Source of the DNA: Mongoliitalea lutea
GTDB lineage: Bacteria; Bacteroidota; Bacteroidia; Cytophagales; Cyclobacteriaceae
NCBI RefSeq assembly: GCF_014652135.1
Contig: NZ_BMYF01000001.1
Coordinates: 124,650-188,649 of the forward strand
Length of the DNA: 64,000 nucleotides
Reading direction: 5' to 3'
The position numbers and the translations under genes were made by a program. The notes beneath the pieces were generated by a model. That model saw nothing but the letters and a program-made list of their open reading frames with translations, was not told the DNA's origin and made no database searches. Positions within the stretch are counted from its first letter, which is position 1. Each line of letters begins with the position of its first letter. Below are positions 35,085 through 43,808 of this stretch, one piece after another.

Positions 35085-36429
35085 GTCATTTACTTTTGGG
35101 GTGATTATCCGAGTGGGCTTAATCGTCCTTTTGGCCTTTGCCGCCGCCTATGTTTATGCAAGTCAACAAGCAGCTCCTATCGCCTTACTTTTTCTGGGTT
35201 TGATTGGTTTGGTGGCAGTTAACCTGATCAGCTTTGTTTCCAATACCAACCGAAAAATCAGCAAGTTTTTGGAATCCATTCGCTATTCGGATTTTTCAAC
35301 CTCATTTACCAAGGATTCGGGTTTGGGAAATTCCTTCCGGCAGATCAACCAATCGTTCAATGATGTCATTGATGCATTTAAAAAGACCCGTGCTGAAAAA
35401 GAAGAGCAAATGCTTTTTTTACAGATCATGATTCAGCATATCAATACGGGAATTATCTCATTTGATAATCGTGGGAGAATCGGGGTCATCAACGGAGCTG
35501 CCAAACAATTGCTGCAAATACCGCAATTTAAAGACATTCACGACTTGGGAAAGTTGTCCAAAGAGCTTTTGTCTAAAGTTCTAGACTTGTCTCCAGGCGG
35601 ATCCTTTGCTATTCGTATCAATACAGACCTCCACTTGAATGTTCAGTCTGCCGCCTTTAAAATGGATGGAAACAGTTGGACCTTGCTTTCCTTTCAAAAT
35701 ATCCGCGCCGAACTCCAAAAAAATGAGTTGGAGGCCTGGCAAAACCTGACCAAAATCCTTCGACATGAAATTATGAACTCCATGACGCCAATAGCGAGTT
35801 TGGCGAGTTCCTTGGGTACAATCTTAGAAGAAGATGTTCGGGAGAGTGAGGAAGGTTCTTTATCCATAGAAAAGGAAAGCTTCATCGACCTATCGGAAGG
35901 TTTGGAGACCATCGCTAGCAGAAGTAAGGGATTGGTTGATTTTGTGCATGCCTACCGAGACTATACGAGTATTCCGCAACCTATCATTAAGCCTATTGCA
36001 GTACAGTCACTCTTTGAAAATATTCGGGTCCTTTGGAAAGATGAACTGGCCAATACTGGGATTTCCTTAGCATGCACCATCAATCCACCGACATTGGAAA
36101 TCCATGGAGATCAGGACCTACTCCAAATGATTTTGATCAATCTAATCAAAAATAGCGTCGAGGCACTAGCGCATGCCGAAGACAAGAGAATCATGCTCAA
36201 AGGAGGCATCAACCACCAATCAAAGCCAGTCATACAAGTCATTGACCATGGGGAGGGAATTGTTCCGGAAGCATTGGAGCGGATTTTTGTCCCCTTCTAT
36301 ACCACAAAAAAATCAGGTTCCGGAATTGGCTTGGCCATATCCAGACAAATCATGAATTTACACAAAGGTAGTTTGGAGGTTGTTTCCAATCCAGGCGTGC
36401 AGACGGTATTTACGCTTTCGTTTAAGTGA
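35074..36429 (+). CDS. Sensor histidine kinase
   Basis: 451 residues. The ATG at 35074 gives a proper start with two TM segments (about 8-30 and 35-55) and only a very short periplasmic loop, so the signal is probably sensed in or near the membrane. A HAMP-like and PAS-like region follows (IMIQHINTGIISFDNRGRIGVING), then the phosphorylation site LRHEIMNSMTPI, N-box LINLIKNSVEA, G1 DHGEGI and G2 GSGIGLAISRQI. Partner of the NtrC-type regulator. Comparable regulator-kinase-efflux sets respond to envelope stress, but the signal here is unknown. Confidence 0.92.
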   Translation: MAFKSFTFGVIIRVGLIVLLAFAAAYVYASQQAAPIALLFLGLIGLVAVNLISFVSNTNRKISKFLESIRYSDFSTSFTKDSGLGNSFRQINQSFNDVIDAFKKTRAEKEEQMLFLQIMIQHINTGIISFDNRGRIGVINGAAKQLLQIPQFKDIHDLGKLSKELLSKVLDLSPGGSFAIRINTDLHLNVQSAAFKMDGNSWTLLSFQNIRAELQKNELEAWQNLTKILRHEIMNSMTPIASLASSLGTILEEDVRESEEGSLSIEKESFIDLSEGLETIASRSKGLVDFVHAYRDYTSIPQPIIKPIAVQSLFENIRVLWKDELANTGISLACTINPPTLEIHGDQDLLQMILINLIKNSVEALAHAEDKRIMLKGGINHQSKPVIQVIDHGEGIVPEALERIFVPFYTTKKSGSGIGLAISRQIMNLHKGSLEVVSNPGVQTVFTLSFK

Positions 36430-36738
36430 AAATGAGATGAGAGTAAAATTAAATAGTATATCATGTGATTATCCGCTATTACACTGGGGTAAAAATAATA
36501 TACAGCGTATTGCGGATAATCGACCACTGTCAACGGTCCACTGGCAACAGAAGCTTTGAAAGCTAATGTTTATAATTATTTGCGTAACTACTAAATCGAA
36601 TGCAGACAATCAGTTTACAAAAAGTTTTAAATGGTTTTTGTAGAACTTATGATTTTTATAATACAACAAATACACCCCCTTTTTTCCGTCCCGTATCCAC
36701 ATAACGGTGGGCTTCCACAATTTGATCCAAAAACAAAC
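36430..36738. other. 309-bp region: inverted repeat and dehydrogenase remnant
   Basis: Contains an inverted repeat at 36467-36521 and, on the minus strand, the 3' end of an alcohol dehydrogenase gene. Nothing else was recognised. Confidence 0.6.
36467..36521. repeat. Inverted repeat, 10-bp perfect arms
   Basis: GATTATCCGC (36467-36476) and GCGGATAATC (36512-36521), with partial complementarity continuing inward (ATTACACTG against AATACGCTG). Long arms and an internal spacer resemble a recombination or REP-like element rather than a terminator. Confidence 0.6.
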
Positions 36739-36748
36739 TTACCTCACC
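36656..36748 (-). pseudogene. Zinc-type NAD(P)-dependent alcohol dehydrogenase, C-terminal fragment
   Basis: The minus strand reads FLDQIVEAHRYVDTGRKKGG, followed by VFVVL and stop at 36656. This is the usual C terminus of quinone-oxidoreductase/alcohol-dehydrogenase MDR proteins (VEAHRYVDTGRKKG). Only about 30 codons remain. The frame passes into the 3' end of the lipoprotein gene, so a deletion probably joined the two. Confidence 0.65.
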
Positions 36749-37206
36749 TTTTCCATTAAGCTCATCGCTTGCTTCTGCGTTTGAGAATTAGATGCATGTT
36801 CTAAAATTATTCGTTGATTTTGAATGAAATTCATGTCAAAATACTCCGTAAGCGTTTGACTCATTTCTCCAAAAATTTCGATAGGACAATCAAACTCAAA
36901 ATCAATTTTTTGCAGGGTTGGATTAAAACGATAGCTTCCAGTTGAACAGGTACCATAAACAGAATAAATGAAACTATTATCTTTCAGAAGTTCTAACGTA
37001 AATCCAGCCTCGACATCATTCCACGACCAAGCAGTTGGATTGGTGGTCGCATCAACAAGGTCAAAGGATTGTATTTGGACCCATTTTCCTAAGATTTTTT
37101 CAGAAAAGTGTGATTGATCTGTAAAATCATTTTCATTGTTACAGGAAAATAAAATCAATGAAAAAAACATACTAAAGACAATTGAAAGACTCGTTGTACT
37201 TCGCAT
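36739..37206 (-). CDS. Lipocalin-like lipoprotein
   Basis: 155 residues with lipoprotein signal MRSTTSLSIVFSMFFSLILFSC. The mature part KILGKWVQIQSF... FTLELLKDNSFIYSVYGTCSTGSYRF matches Bacteroidota lipocalin-like proteins (GKW...tGsY). The last residues (about 140-155) may be foreign, since the reading frame runs into the dehydrogenase fragment. Role unknown; small ligand binding is an inference from the fold. Confidence 0.65.
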   Translation of the reverse strand: MRSTTSLSIVFSMFFSLILFSCNNENDFTDQSHFSEKILGKWVQIQSFDLVDATTNPTAWSWNDVEAGFTLELLKDNSFIYSVYGTCSTGSYRFNPTLQKIDFEFDCPIEIFGEMSQTLTEYFDMNFIQNQRIILEHASNSQTQKQAMSLMEKVR

Positions 37207-37454
37207 AAATGCTGCTGGAAGAATGTGGGAAATTTGACAGTTAGAAAATCTCCCCTCCCTAAGTTATTTGAAGAATCGAGTTTTTTTCCACACTAAAGTT
37301 AAACTAAATTTTTATATATTCAAGCTTGGATACGAATTAAAATTCTTACTCTGTAATTTGCCTTATGGATTTCCCACCGTAGCAATCGCTGCGTTTTATC
37401 GTGGCAGTCGCTAGGTGAAACCATTTCAAGACCACCAATCGGCCTATTTTCTTT

Positions 37455-38006
37455 CTATTTTGATTGTAACTGCTTCAACAATCGCTCCTCTTTGACAATA
37501 CTGTATAAAATCAATATGATTATCCCTCCTATGGAAACAGCTCCTGAAACCTGAATATAAGTATAAAATCCTTGCGAGAAATATTCTTTGAAGTAAGGCA
37601 ATAGTAAAGTGTACCCTATGATATACGTAATCACACATACAGGAGTGACCAAATAGTTGACTATCCGCCGAATGCCATAATACTTTTTAAGATAGGCATG
37701 GTACGATTTGTGGTCCATGGATACAAGTCGGCTCTCTTTTCTGTAGATGGAAAGTAACTCGATGATCACCCTTACCACCAAACTCGAAATCATCAGTAAC
37801 AGGCCTAAATTAAAACTGTTCCACTGGTTGAAGGCATATAACCAAGTATATACGCTCAATACCAGCACCGTAAGCACCAATACTGTAATGCTGATGTATT
37901 GTCCTTTTCGCTGCTTTTTAGCTTTTTGCAGGATATCCTGGGGAGTAAATGATGGCATTTTCCCACCTTGCTGATTCCACAATTCTTGTAATTTATCGGA
38001 TTCCAT
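37455..38006 (-). CDS. Membrane protein, probable partner of the ECF sigma factor
   Basis: 183 residues with four TM segments (about 38-58, 66-88, 117-137, 147-168) after a soluble N-terminal segment MESDKLQELWNQQGG. Small membrane proteins with this start (KLQELWNQQ) usually follow ECF sigma genes in Bacteroidota and may act as anti-sigma factors. It overlaps the sigma gene by 14 bp. Anti-sigma function is inferred from position only; it lacks a clear ZAS or FecR domain. Confidence 0.7.
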   Translation of the reverse strand: MESDKLQELWNQQGGKMPSFTPQDILQKAKKQRKGQYISITVLVLTVLVLSVYTWLYAFNQWNSFNLGLLLMISSLVVRVIIELLSIYRKESRLVSMDHKSYHAYLKKYYGIRRIVNYLVTPVCVITYIIGYTLLLPYFKEYFSQGFYTYIQVSGAVSIGGIIILILYSIVKEERLLKQLQSK

Positions 38007-38484
38007 GTTTGATACAGTTGAGTAATGATTTTCGAATTCTACTTAATCGGGTGCGCAAAGTTCCATGCGCTAGTCCCACACTTGAAGCGATGGTTTCTTG
38101 AGGTACATTTTCCAGCTCCAAAAGAATGAGTGTTTTGTTCTGCTCACTTAATTGGTCAATACAGGCGTACATTTTTTCGATAGTTTCTGCCTCCTCAGTG
38201 ACTGCCTCCTCAGTGATGGATTCCGTCAATAGCTCATCGTTGACCTTCATCTGCTTTTTACTCTTCCGGATATCACCCAAACAAACGTTGGTAGCGATTC
38301 TGTAAATCCACGTATCCATGGAAGCCTCTCCTCTGAATGAATTGCTATGATTCCAAACTTTGATGAATGTTTCCTGAAGCCACTCATTGGCAAGCGCTAC
38401 ATCTCCAGAAGAATAGCCTAAGCATAATCGGTGGACTTTAGGCGCATAGGTGTGGTAAAGCTGGTTAAAGTCCTTTTCTGTCAT
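37993..38484 (-). CDS. ECF-type RNA polymerase sigma factor
   Basis: 163 residues from the ATG at 38484, which fits the family better than 38526 and shortens overlap with the hydrolase gene. Region 2 reads DFNQLYHTYAPKVHRLCLGYSSGD... WLQETFIKVWNHSNSFRGEASMDTWIYRIATN. Region 4 has LLELENVPQETIASSVGLAHGTLRTRLSRIRKSL. An acidic linker (TEEAVTEEAE) joins them. It is cotranscribed with the four-TM protein that probably controls it. Confidence 0.9.
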   Translation of the reverse strand: MTEKDFNQLYHTYAPKVHRLCLGYSSGDVALANEWLQETFIKVWNHSNSFRGEASMDTWIYRIATNVCLGDIRKSKKQMKVNDELLTESITEEAVTEEAETIEKMYACIDQLSEQNKTLILLELENVPQETIASSVGLAHGTLRTRLSRIRKSLLNCIKHGIR

Positions 38485-38501
38485 TTCATTGATGCTAAAA
38501 T

Positions 38502-39332
38502 CTACTGGATTTGCTCCAAAAACCAATCGGGTTTATCCAACATGATAAAATGCGCACTTTCTTCCGCGATCACAAGCCTGTAGTCTTTTAAATTTGAATA
38601 TTGGCTTGTGTTGGTTTGTCTGACCATGGCCTCACCATAGGGATTGGCAGCTGCAATGATGGTCACAGGAATGGATATGTTTTTCAACCCTTCTCTCATG
38701 TCCATTTTTAGGTAATCGGTATATCCGTAGACATAGGTTTCCCGGTCTGATTCTAGAATCCACTCCTGTATCCTGTTCTGTTCAGCTTCTTTGACGCTCA
38801 TCCCTTTAGCCATAAAACTGGCCATTTGTGCAAACGCGGCATCTTCCATAACCAACTGTTGCCTATTGTAAGGGCTATCATAGAATAAGTTATCAGGATT
38901 AAAATCAGGAAACATCAATGCGCCAGCTGCTGGCAAGGCATCCACCAGCACGAGTTGACCGAGGTTTAATTCTTGTTGCACTGCGAGCCAAGTAGCTACG
39001 GTTCCACCCAAACTATGCCCGATGATGGTTACCCCTTGCAGGTTTTTGGCTAGTATGTATTCCTTGATGGCCTCATTTACTTGGGGAAGCCAAGGAAAGC
39101 CAATAGGCTCCTTACCACCAAATCCTGCCAGCGTTATGACATGACATTCGTAGGTGCTTTCCAAAGCTTTGACAACAGGCTCCCAAACCTCTCCCGGAAC
39201 GGTAAATCCTGGAATAAACAGAATTGGCTGTCCATTTCCTGACACCTCCACATGTATGGCTTGGCCAAATGAATGAGCATAAGTGGAGAACTGAACGATG
39301 CAAGCGATTAAAATTACTGCGATTTTTTTCAT
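38502..39332 (-). CDS. Exported alpha/beta hydrolase
   Basis: 276 residues with a signal peptide (MKKIAVILIACIVQFSTYAHSFGQ). Alpha/beta-hydrolase marks: oxyanion region ILFIPGFTVPGEVW, nucleophile elbow GHSLGG, acidic residue near TIIAAANPYGEA and catalytic His in ESAHFIMLDKP. Probably an esterase or lipase acting in the periplasm. It lies directly upstream of the ECF sigma gene and may be cotranscribed with it. Confidence 0.85.
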   Translation of the reverse strand: MKKIAVILIACIVQFSTYAHSFGQAIHVEVSGNGQPILFIPGFTVPGEVWEPVVKALESTYECHVITLAGFGGKEPIGFPWLPQVNEAIKEYILAKNLQGVTIIGHSLGGTVATWLAVQQELNLGQLVLVDALPAAGALMFPDFNPDNLFYDSPYNRQQLVMEDAAFAQMASFMAKGMSVKEAEQNRIQEWILESDRETYVYGYTDYLKMDMREGLKNISIPVTIIAAANPYGEAMVRQTNTSQYSNLKDYRLVIAEESAHFIMLDKPDWFLEQIQ

Positions 39333-39418
39333 GGCTTCTAAAGTTTTATTTGCCTTTAGATGCAGAAAAAGAAAAATGTTACATGGTGGTGGGATATTTT
39401 TTTCTAGGCTTGCGTTTT

Positions 39419-39543
39419 TTAAATTTTTTCTTCAAAATTCAATTGCCTACCCTCTTTCGATGCTTTTTTATCCATAGTGAGGCCAACAGCCATTCCAAGG
39501 GGTAATCCTTTCCTCAAAAGTGCAATATTTCCTATGCTTAGCT
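39419..39543 (-). pseudogene. Glycine-zipper-like protein, C-terminal fragment
   Basis: An open minus-strand stretch of about 40 codons: LSIGNIALLRKGLPLGMAVG, then LTMDKKASKEGRQLNFEEKI and stop at 39419. The form xGxAxGxxMDKKAxxEGRQL is typical of short Bacteroidota glycine-zipper membrane proteins. A stop codon interrupts the frame upstream and no plausible start exists, so it is a remnant. It lies between the hydrolase and the ABC exporter. Confidence 0.45.
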
Positions 39544-39555
39544 AAACCAATATAC

Positions 39556-41322
39556 CTAAATCCTAGACTGATATGTATATAGCTGATAATACCTCCCCTG
39601 CTTCGCAATCAATTCATCATGCTTACCAGATTCAACAATATGACCTTGTTCAATGACCAAAATCTGATCGGATTGGCGGATAGTACTCAATCGGTGGGCG
39701 ATGACAAAGGTGGTTCTACCTTTCATCAATTCCTTCAAAGACTCCTGTATCAAGGATTCACTTTCGGTATCCAAATTGGAAGTAGCTTCATCCAAGACCA
39801 AAATCTTCGGATCAGCTAAAATAGCTCTGGCAATGGCAATCCGCTGCCGCTGACCACCAGATAGTTTGACCCCCCGTTCCCCGATGACCGTTTCCAGCCC
39901 TAACTCAAATCGATCGGTAAACTCCTGAACATGTGCTGCTTTGACCGCTTGCATTAAAGATTCCTCAGAAGCATTCGGTCTTGGGAACAGGATGTTTTCA
40001 CGAATAGTCCCCTCAAACAAAAAATCATCCTGTAAAACTACCCCCAACTGTGATCGATAGCTTTCGAGTTTAATTTCTTGGATATCTACGCCATCTACCC
40101 AAATATGACCCGAATCGGGATTCAAAAAAGAAGCTGCTAGTCCTGCAATAGTCGTTTTACCCGAGCCTGATGTTCCCACCAAAGCCGTAATCGAACCTGC
40201 GGGTGCGTGGAAACTCACACCTTTGACTACTTCCTTCCCCTCTTCATAAGCATAGGAAACCTGCTCAAATCGAATATCTCCCCGAATAGTTTGCAAAGAC
40301 TTGGTACGATTCCCACTGGTATGTTCCAAGGGCATATTCATGATTTCTTCTGTACGATCAAGCCCTGCAAATGCTTCTGTAAACTGACTACCTATATTGC
40401 TCATCTGAACAATCGGTGCAATCATAAACCCTAGATATAAGGTAAAGGCTAGGAAATCCCCAAAGGTCATCTGTCCATCCATGATCATGTATCCACCAAT
40501 ACCCATGATGCCGGCAGAGGCCAAGCCAAGTAAAAAGGTAGCCGCAGAAGTCACAAAACTCGTGGCCGTCAAACTTGCTTTGACATTCAAAAACAAGCGC
40601 TCCACCCCATCCTCAAAGGTCTTGATTTCCTGTTGCTCAGCATTGAAACCTTTGATCACGCGAATGCCACCCATTGTTTCTGTTAGTCGACCGGTAACTT
40701 CTGCGTTGATTTTTCCTCGCTCACGGAAGATGGGTCTAATTTTACGAAAGGCTTTTAAAGAAATGATTCCGAAAATAATCACGGGTACCAACACATACAG
40801 CGTCATCAAAGGACTGATGTAAATCAACAAGGCTAATGAGATGACTGCGGTCAATATCCCACCAATCATCTGTGCAAAGCCTGTTCCTACCAAATTGCGC
40901 ACGCCTTCCACATCGGTCATAATTCGGGAAACCAATTCTCCCGTCTTGGTATTATCAAAGAAGCGAATTGGTAACTGAATGATGTGACGTTGCACTTTGG
41001 AGCGGAGTTTGGCAATCAAATGTTGGGCTTCCACAGATAGAATCTGAGTCAGAGCATAGGATGTGACTGATTGTATAGTAATGGCTACAACCACCCCAAC
41101 TACCAGCCATTGAAGCATGTTTAAGTCATTGGAAGGAATCACATCATCTATCAAAATCTTGCTGGCACCTGGAAGAACCAAGCCTGCTAAGCGGGAAATG
41201 ATAATTAAAAACAGACCTAAAAATAATTGATTCTTTCTTGGCCAAATGATGGTTTTGAAGACATGGGCCATCGTGACCCTGTTTTCTGCAGTTTGGGACT
41301 TTTTCATAGTTTCGATAGACAA
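39556..41322 (-). CDS. ABC exporter, MsbA-like (fused TMD-NBD)
   Basis: 588 residues. A six-TM ABC_membrane domain (about 25-310) precedes an ATPase domain (about 345-588) with Walker A GTSGSGKTT, Q-loop VLQDDFLFEGTIRENI, signature KLSGGQRQR, Walker B ILVLDEATSNLD and H-loop IAHRLSTI. Works as a homodimer, exporting lipid or drug substrates. The VERGVRNLVG elbow segment is typical of MsbA/LmrA-like half transporters. Substrate cannot be set from sequence. Confidence 0.93.
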   Translation of the reverse strand: MSIETMKKSQTAENRVTMAHVFKTIIWPRKNQLFLGLFLIIISRLAGLVLPGASKILIDDVIPSNDLNMLQWLVVGVVVAITIQSVTSYALTQILSVEAQHLIAKLRSKVQRHIIQLPIRFFDNTKTGELVSRIMTDVEGVRNLVGTGFAQMIGGILTAVISLALLIYISPLMTLYVLVPVIIFGIISLKAFRKIRPIFRERGKINAEVTGRLTETMGGIRVIKGFNAEQQEIKTFEDGVERLFLNVKASLTATSFVTSAATFLLGLASAGIMGIGGYMIMDGQMTFGDFLAFTLYLGFMIAPIVQMSNIGSQFTEAFAGLDRTEEIMNMPLEHTSGNRTKSLQTIRGDIRFEQVSYAYEEGKEVVKGVSFHAPAGSITALVGTSGSGKTTIAGLAASFLNPDSGHIWVDGVDIQEIKLESYRSQLGVVLQDDFLFEGTIRENILFPRPNASEESLMQAVKAAHVQEFTDRFELGLETVIGERGVKLSGGQRQRIAIARAILADPKILVLDEATSNLDTESESLIQESLKELMKGRTTFVIAHRLSTIRQSDQILVIEQGHIVESGKHDELIAKQGRYYQLYTYQSRI

Positions 41323-41470
41323 AACACAATATGCGCTTCCATTAGTTTCTTTTGTAGCTCAAAATCTTTTTGCTACTATCCCCCAATTCGTATGAATCCT
41401 TCAGGTATCCATTCGGGTATTGTTCATTTGATTCCTATATTTGACTTTCACCAGTGAATATTTCATCCCT

Positions 41471-42001
41471 ATGAAACAATGGATTCAAGAAATCAATGCT
41501 ATTTCTGAGGAAGTGGAGATACTTTTTGGAAAGCTTCCTCAAGAAAAACTACATCAGAGACCAAATCCTCAATCATGGAGTATAGCAGAAAATCTACAAC
41601 ATCTGATTACATTGAATTCCAGTTACTTTCCCATTTTCAAGAAACTCAAAGATGGCAGTATTAAAAGGCCCTTTGTGGGAAAATTTAAGTTTTTTACCGA
41701 CCTTTTCGGAAACATCATTTACAAATCAGTTACGGATGGTGGCAAGAAAAAAGTTAAAACCTTTCCCTTATGGGAACCTAAACTATTCGATCCCGAAGCG
41801 TCGATTGTAGCAGCATTTATTACCCACCAAACCCAATTGAAAGATCAGATCAAATCACTTCAATTGTTTATTGAAAAAGAAGCTGTCATTTACTCTCCTG
41901 CCAATAAATTGATCGTGTATACCTTGCCAAAGGCACTTGATATCATCGTATCGCATGAGCATAGGCATCTGGACCAAGCGAAAAAAATCCTTACCCAATA
42001 A
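41471..42001 (+). CDS. DinB-family protein (DUF1569/YfiT-like four-helix bundle)
   Basis: 176 residues from the ATG at 41471. DinB fold marks: RPNPQSWSIAENLQHLITLNSSYF (first metal His) and a late HEHRHLDQAKKI (two further His). The three His ligands can bind a divalent metal. Bacillus DinB-like enzymes act in thiol transfer, but most Bacteroidota members have no known role. It is 9 bp upstream of the acyl-CoA dehydrogenase gene. Confidence 0.85.
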   Translation: MKQWIQEINAISEEVEILFGKLPQEKLHQRPNPQSWSIAENLQHLITLNSSYFPIFKKLKDGSIKRPFVGKFKFFTDLFGNIIYKSVTDGGKKKVKTFPLWEPKLFDPEASIVAAFITHQTQLKDQIKSLQLFIEKEAVIYSPANKLIVYTLPKALDIIVSHEHRHLDQAKKILTQ

Positions 42002-42010
42002 ACCCAATCT

Positions 42011-43786
42011 ATGTTTTACTCCTCCAAAGATTTAAAATTTCAGCTTTTTGAGCATATCAAAGTTTCTGAACTGTGCAAGTTGCCTTACTTCCAAGAGCAT
42101 AGTCAGGAAACCTTTGAGTTGGTATTGGATGCAGCGGATAAAATTGCAGTACATCAATTGAGGCCATTACTGACGGAAATGGATAGGCAGGAACCCAAAC
42201 TTACTGCCGATGGTATCAAGGTACATCCCGGGATGAGAAAAATCATCCAAACCTTTGGGGAAGATGGTTGGATTAATGCTACGTTTTCTTTCGAAGAGGG
42301 AGGACAACAACTCCCCAATACCATGCACATGGCGGCGGGTTTTATTTTTCAAGCAGCCAATTATTCCAGTTCAGTCTATCCTTTTTTAACTACCGGTGCA
42401 GCTAATTTGATCCGAACATTTGGTTCTCAAGAATTGATTGACAAGTTTACTCCGAATATGTACAATGGCAAATGGCAGGGCACCATGGCACTGACTGAAC
42501 CGGATGCAGGGAGTTCCTTATCAGATTTAAGTACGACCGCCTATCCCACTGAAAAGGAAGGAGTTTTCAAAATCAAAGGACAAAAGATTTATATTTCTTG
42601 TGGAGACCATGATGCCTGTGAAAACATCATTCATTTGATGTTAGCCCGCATCGAAGGTGCTCCCGCTGGAGTGAAAGGAATTTCCCTATTTGTAGTTCCA
42701 AAAATCAATGTAGACACAGGATTGCCCAATGATGTGCGAACGGAAGGCGTATATCACAAAATGGGCTATAAGGGCGCTCCGATAGCTCATTTGATGATGG
42801 GTTCAGAAGACCTATGCGAAGGATACTTGGTAGGAGAAGCACACAGAGGTCTCAGCTATATGTTTCAGATGATGAATGAAGCAAGAGTAGGTGTAGGCAT
42901 GAATGCCGGGGCTATTGCTACAGCAGCCTATTACAGTTCCCTTGCCTATGCCAAAGAACGTCCCCAGGGTCGAAAAATCGGAGAAAAAGATCCATCACAA
43001 CCTCAAGTCTCGATTATTGAGCATGCGGATGTGAAGCGTATGCTCCTCTTCCAAAAGGCCATCACAGAGGGCTCTTTATCACTATTACTTTATTGTAGTA
43101 AACTTGGGGACATGGCTCATGCAGGTAAAGGAGAGGCAAAAGTAAATGCCGCATTACTATTGGGTCTGTTGACTCCTATTGCAAAAAGTTATCCTTCAGA
43201 AATGGGATGCTTGAGTACCTCAGCTGCAGTACAGGTATTGGGTGGTGCAGGCTACACGACTGATTTCCCGGTGGAGCAATATTATCGAGAAGCAAGAATC
43301 CACCCAATTCATGAAGGGACAACCGGCATACATGGCATGGATTTGCTAGGTAGAAAGATCGTCATTCAGGAAGGTAAAGCAGTTCAATTGTTGATGGCTG
43401 AAATGATTCAATCAATAGCGCGGGCTAAAACAGTCAAACAAACTGATTCCTTTGCTTCCACCTTGGAAAAATACATGCAAAAAGCCCAGCAAGTCACAGG
43501 TCATCTGTTACAGAAAGCAGGTAAAAACCCAGAAGTTTATCTATCAGATGCAACCTTGTATTTAGAGTTTTTGGGCATTTTGGTAATTGCTTGGAGGTGG
43601 TTGGAACAAGGAATGGATGCATCCTCACAACTGGAGATAAGCACACAAGATTCAGAATTTTATCATGGTAAACTTATGGCCATGGAATACTTCTTTGAGT
43701 ATGAATTAGTCAAGATGGGGGCTCTGGAGAAGCGATTGTTATCCGAAAAGATAACAACGATCGCTATGCAGACAGAATGGTTTTAA
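42011..43786 (+). CDS. Acyl-CoA dehydrogenase
   Basis: 591 residues, the long form (FadE5/DmdC-like) with an extra C-terminal domain. Substrate-binding and FAD segments include GTMALTEPDAGSSLSDL, KIYISCGDHD and GYKGAPIAHLMMG. EARIHPIHEGTTGIHGMDLLGRKI holds the catalytic Glu (HEGT). It oxidises acyl-CoA to enoyl-CoA. No beta-oxidation partner is adjacent. Confidence 0.92.
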   Translation: MFYSSKDLKFQLFEHIKVSELCKLPYFQEHSQETFELVLDAADKIAVHQLRPLLTEMDRQEPKLTADGIKVHPGMRKIIQTFGEDGWINATFSFEEGGQQLPNTMHMAAGFIFQAANYSSSVYPFLTTGAANLIRTFGSQELIDKFTPNMYNGKWQGTMALTEPDAGSSLSDLSTTAYPTEKEGVFKIKGQKIYISCGDHDACENIIHLMLARIEGAPAGVKGISLFVVPKINVDTGLPNDVRTEGVYHKMGYKGAPIAHLMMGSEDLCEGYLVGEAHRGLSYMFQMMNEARVGVGMNAGAIATAAYYSSLAYAKERPQGRKIGEKDPSQPQVSIIEHADVKRMLLFQKAITEGSLSLLLYCSKLGDMAHAGKGEAKVNAALLLGLLTPIAKSYPSEMGCLSTSAAVQVLGGAGYTTDFPVEQYYREARIHPIHEGTTGIHGMDLLGRKIVIQEGKAVQLLMAEMIQSIARAKTVKQTDSFASTLEKYMQKAQQVTGHLLQKAGKNPEVYLSDATLYLEFLGILVIAWRWLEQGMDASSQLEISTQDSEFYHGKLMAMEYFFEYELVKMGALEKRLLSEKITTIAMQTEWF

Positions 43787-43808
43787 TATAAACCCCTACA
43801 ACATTTAA

